A stretch of 43,071 bases of DNA from contig NZ_CAJUPA010000015.1 in NCBI RefSeq assembly GCF_910588395.1, forward strand, positions 1 to 43,071. The letters are read 5' to 3'. The notes under the pieces are model-generated. The model did not search any database. It was not told the DNA's origin and saw nothing but the letters and a program-made list of their open reading frames with translations. Every line of letters begins with the position of its first letter. The first letter of the stretch is position 1. Shown here one piece after another: positions 41,444 through 43,071 of this stretch. This DNA is from an uncultured Faecalibaculum sp. GTDB taxonomy: Bacteria > Bacillota_I > Bacilli_A > Erysipelotrichales > Erysipelotrichaceae. Position numbers and translations under genes: made by a program.

Positions 41444-41541
41444 CCACGACTTTGCAATGGAAACAGAGTCAGTCTGCTCAGTATTCGGAGTCCTGGGAAA
41501 AAGGAGAGGAACGAAGGTGACAGAAAGAGAAAATTCACCCG

Positions 41542-41981
41542 ACTTCACAAACACTTCATATCCTGAATTGTTATCGAGACAATATCCGGTCTTTGTTATA
41601 CTGGTCTCACAGAAAGACAAACCGAAGAGCTGTGAACTGCTGCCCCGGGCTGTTTCCTGTCTGGGAGAACTGATTGCCAGTCAGACAGACCGGGAGCATG
41701 TGGAAGAGGAGGTGCTGGATATGTGCAATCTGGGGCAGGGTGTATATGAAAAAGGCAAACGGGCTGGAGAACTGCAGGGAATCAAGCAGGGCATTCAGCA
41801 GGGCATTGAACAGGGCCTTCAGCAGGGCATTGAACAGGGTCAGGCAGAATCGGAGCAGCGGATCAGTAGGCTCAAGCATTTGATGATCGAAGCAGACAGA
41901 ACAGAAGAGTTCCTGGCTGCACTGGACGATCCGCAGACGCTGTCCCGGCTGTACAGGGAATTCGGCATCATCACCGGCTGA
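41542..41981 (+). pseudogene. Decayed second copy of the Rpn-family gene
   Basis: Compared with the intact gene at 30209-31207, this copy keeps the upstream promoter region (41542-41613, including TATACT at 41597-41602), then jumps to the part encoding KDKPKSCELLPRAVSCLGEL, and after SQTDRE jumps again to VEEEVLDMCNLGQGVYEKGK, running to the normal end. The nuclease core (RFDILFRV...NIEIQ), start codon and ribosome-binding site are gone. The second deletion is 294 bases relative to the intact copy and keeps frame. The G-I-x-Q-G region has gained about 12 residues of tandem repeat. An open frame runs through from 41457 without a credible start. A relic is the simplest reading; a translated C-terminal fragment cannot be excluded. 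Confidence 0.85.
41785..41841 (+). repeat. Short tandem repeat encoding GIQQGIEQG units
   Basis: Repeated units of CAGGGCATTCAGCAGGGCAT style encode GIQQGIEQGLQQGIEQG in the Rpn relic. The intact copy has only two such units. Confidence 0.75.
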
Positions 41982-41997
41982 AGCGGACGCCGGCAGA

Positions 41998-42828
41998 ATG
42001 AGCATGAAGGTGCGCACGAAAATCCGGAAACATCCCTGGGCCGCCGCTGTTTTCTGTACTGTTCTTCTCGGCGGCTGCAGGGCTGATATATCTTACAGAC
42101 AGCAGTTCCCTCATTTGGATGTGTCTGACGGACTTGTCCAGGGGCTGCAGCATGCCGCCAGCCGGAATGGTTCAGACTATGCGCAGGATACATCCCCTGT
42201 TCAGCAGGAGGAACCGGCTCCGGATCCGGACACAGTCCCTGCCGTATCAGAGCAGTCTTCAGATGTGCAGCTGCAGGAAGTGATGCATCCGGTTTCCCGG
42301 TGCGTCCAGGAGACCGGCTGGTACTGTGGTCCGGCGGTGATGCAGATGCTGCTGAGCCACTATGGCATAGCCGCCTCCCAGCCGGATCTGGCCCGGCAGC
42401 TGCATACATCTCAGGTGACAGGAACAGAATATGCAGACATGGCTAGAGTCGCCAGCGTCCAGGTGTTCGGCAGGGAACCGGGCAATAATGGCGAACCGGG
42501 ATTCCGGGCCTGGACTGGCACGGAAAATGCCATGACGCCACAGGACCAGGAACAGTTTCTGACAAGAGCAAACCGGGACCTGACAACCGGAGATGTCCTG
42601 TCTGCTGCCGTGGATGTGGGAACTCTGTATCCTGAACTGAACATCCGGGGTGCGCACGTGGTGCTGATCAACGGCGCACGCCAGGATGAAAATGGATACA
42701 TCTGCCAGCTGCGGCTGGAAGATCCCTCCTATCTTGTGGATTATGGCACAGAAGAAGAACACTGGGTGGATACTGACCGGTTTCTGAATGCCATGAACCG
42801 CTGTCCCGAACCCGGATACATCTGGTAG
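41998..42828 (+). CDS. C39-like cysteine peptidase lipoprotein
   Basis: 276 residues. A lipoprotein signal ends in the lipobox LGGC (Cys27). A low-complexity linker (about 40-95) leads to a papain-like C39 domain with the nucleophile in ETGWYCGPAVMQMLLSHYGI (Cys110), the His in RGAHVVLING (His220) and the Asp in RLEDPSY (Asp242). It would sit outside the membrane and probably cleaves peptides or wall crosslinks. There is no ABC transporter domain, unlike C39 bacteriocin exporters. ATG 41998 and ATG 42004 are both possible; no strong ribosome-binding site is seen. A tRNA-Gln array follows. Confidence 0.82.
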   Translation: MSMKVRTKIRKHPWAAAVFCTVLLGGCRADISYRQQFPHLDVSDGLVQGLQHAASRNGSDYAQDTSPVQQEEPAPDPDTVPAVSEQSSDVQLQEVMHPVSRCVQETGWYCGPAVMQMLLSHYGIAASQPDLARQLHTSQVTGTEYADMARVASVQVFGREPGNNGEPGFRAWTGTENAMTPQDQEQFLTRANRDLTTGDVLSAAVDVGTLYPELNIRGAHVVLINGARQDENGYICQLRLEDPSYLVDYGTEEEHWVDTDRFLNAMNRCPEPGYIW

Positions 42829-42893
42829 AAACAGGAGAGAACCCATCTGCTTCATTGTCCGAAGGATAATTTCGCGATTTTTCAAATCTCTGC

Positions 42894-42922
42894 TTGCACC
42901 CGATGGCCTGCTGCGGTAAGAT
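42894..42922 (+). promoter_or_regulatory. Promoter of the tRNA-Gln array
   Basis: TTGCAC (42894-42899) and TAAGAT (42917-42922) with a 17-base spacer, 12 bases before the first tRNA. Confidence 0.65.
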
Positions 42923-42934
42923 AAGTAGGCACAT

Positions 42935-43010
42935 TGGGGTATAGCCAAGCGGTAAGGCAGCAGACTCTGAATCTGCCATTTCCGTGGTTCGAATCCACGT
43001 ACCCCAGCCA
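42935..43010 (+). tRNA. tRNA-Gln (CUG anticodon)
   Basis: The 76-base gene folds fully. The acceptor arms TGGGGTA / TACCCCA (42935-42941 with 43000-43006) pair, the anticodon stem GCAGA / TCTGC encloses the loop CTCTGAA with anticodon CTG (42967-42969), and the T loop reads TTCGAAT. The discriminator G is at 43007 and CCA is encoded (43008-43010). Confidence 0.95.
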
Positions 43011-43017
43011 CTGTTTT

Positions 43018-43071
43018 TGGGGTATAGCCAAGCGGTAAGGCAGCAGACTCTGAATCTGCCATTTCCGTGGT
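43018..43071 (+). tRNA. tRNA-Gln (CUG), second copy, cut by the window end
   Basis: The visible 54 bases are identical to the first 54 bases of the preceding tRNA-Gln, seven bases after it, including the CTG anticodon. The T arm and acceptor 3' side lie beyond the window. Confidence 0.92.

Noticed and set aside
41457..41541. Open frame upstream of the Rpn relic as a real N-terminus
   Set aside because: It runs through the promoter-like region shared with the intact copy and has no similarity to the Rpn N-terminus.

Overview
The window looks like chromosomal DNA from a moderately high-GC, Gram-positive Firmicute. Three things point this way: the rapZ-yvcK-whiA cluster with rex, asnS, gpmI and ktrAB; an LTA-synthase-type enzyme; and strong AGGAGG ribosome-binding sites with intrinsic terminators. 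Gene style and GC content suggest an Erysipelotrichaceae-like gut bacterium, but that placement is inference. I see no phage, plasmid backbone, IS element, rRNA or CRISPR array. Most of the region is core chromosome with a few accessory genes.

Layout. 1-7 kb: an LTA-synthase-family enzyme with a long Pro/Gly/Thr-rich tail, a membrane-anchored acidic protein, an orphan LytTR regulator whose receiver has lost its phospho-Asp, an unknown coiled-coil protein, and a three-gene operon (zinc-ribbon/GYF/DUF4234, DUF2752, left-handed beta-helix protein). 6.9-9.6 kb: a sigma-A promoter, a lysine riboswitch and an expression-platform terminator precede a three-gene ABC importer, which is therefore probably a lysine importer. 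9.6-16.4 kb: an orphan HicB-like protein, gpmI, a cell-surface beta-helix protein, a Na/Pi cotransporter with a Pho-box-like repeat upstream, and a HAD phosphatase. 16.4-22.1 kb: two minus-strand envelope genes, a small HAD-like protein, and divergent K+ uptake genes (ktrB-ktrA). 22.3-28 kb: a long operon of rapZ-yvcK-whiA, a lipoprotein, a ZIP transporter, a NusG-domain-II protein, a Gx/HepS-I-type membrane protein and an unknown membrane protein. 28-30 kb: rex and asnS.

30-43 kb is the more accessory part. It holds an Rpn/PD-(D/E)XK family gene; a TetR repressor divergent from an MMPL transporter and a secreted heptad-repeat protein, with two matching dyad operators between them; a degenerate amidase-fold protein; an ABC-F ATPase; a GIY-YIG protein; signal peptidase I; a decayed second copy of the Rpn gene; a C39-like lipoprotein; and the start of a tandem tRNA-Gln(CUG) array.

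The most noteworthy observations are the TetR/MMPL/heptad-repeat export-like module with its operators, the Rpn relic produced by two deletions that both end at short direct repeats, several apparently leaderless genes sharing a -10 box, six or seven bases, ATG geometry, the amidase-fold protein lacking zinc ligands, and the lysine riboswitch that assigns a substrate to the importer.
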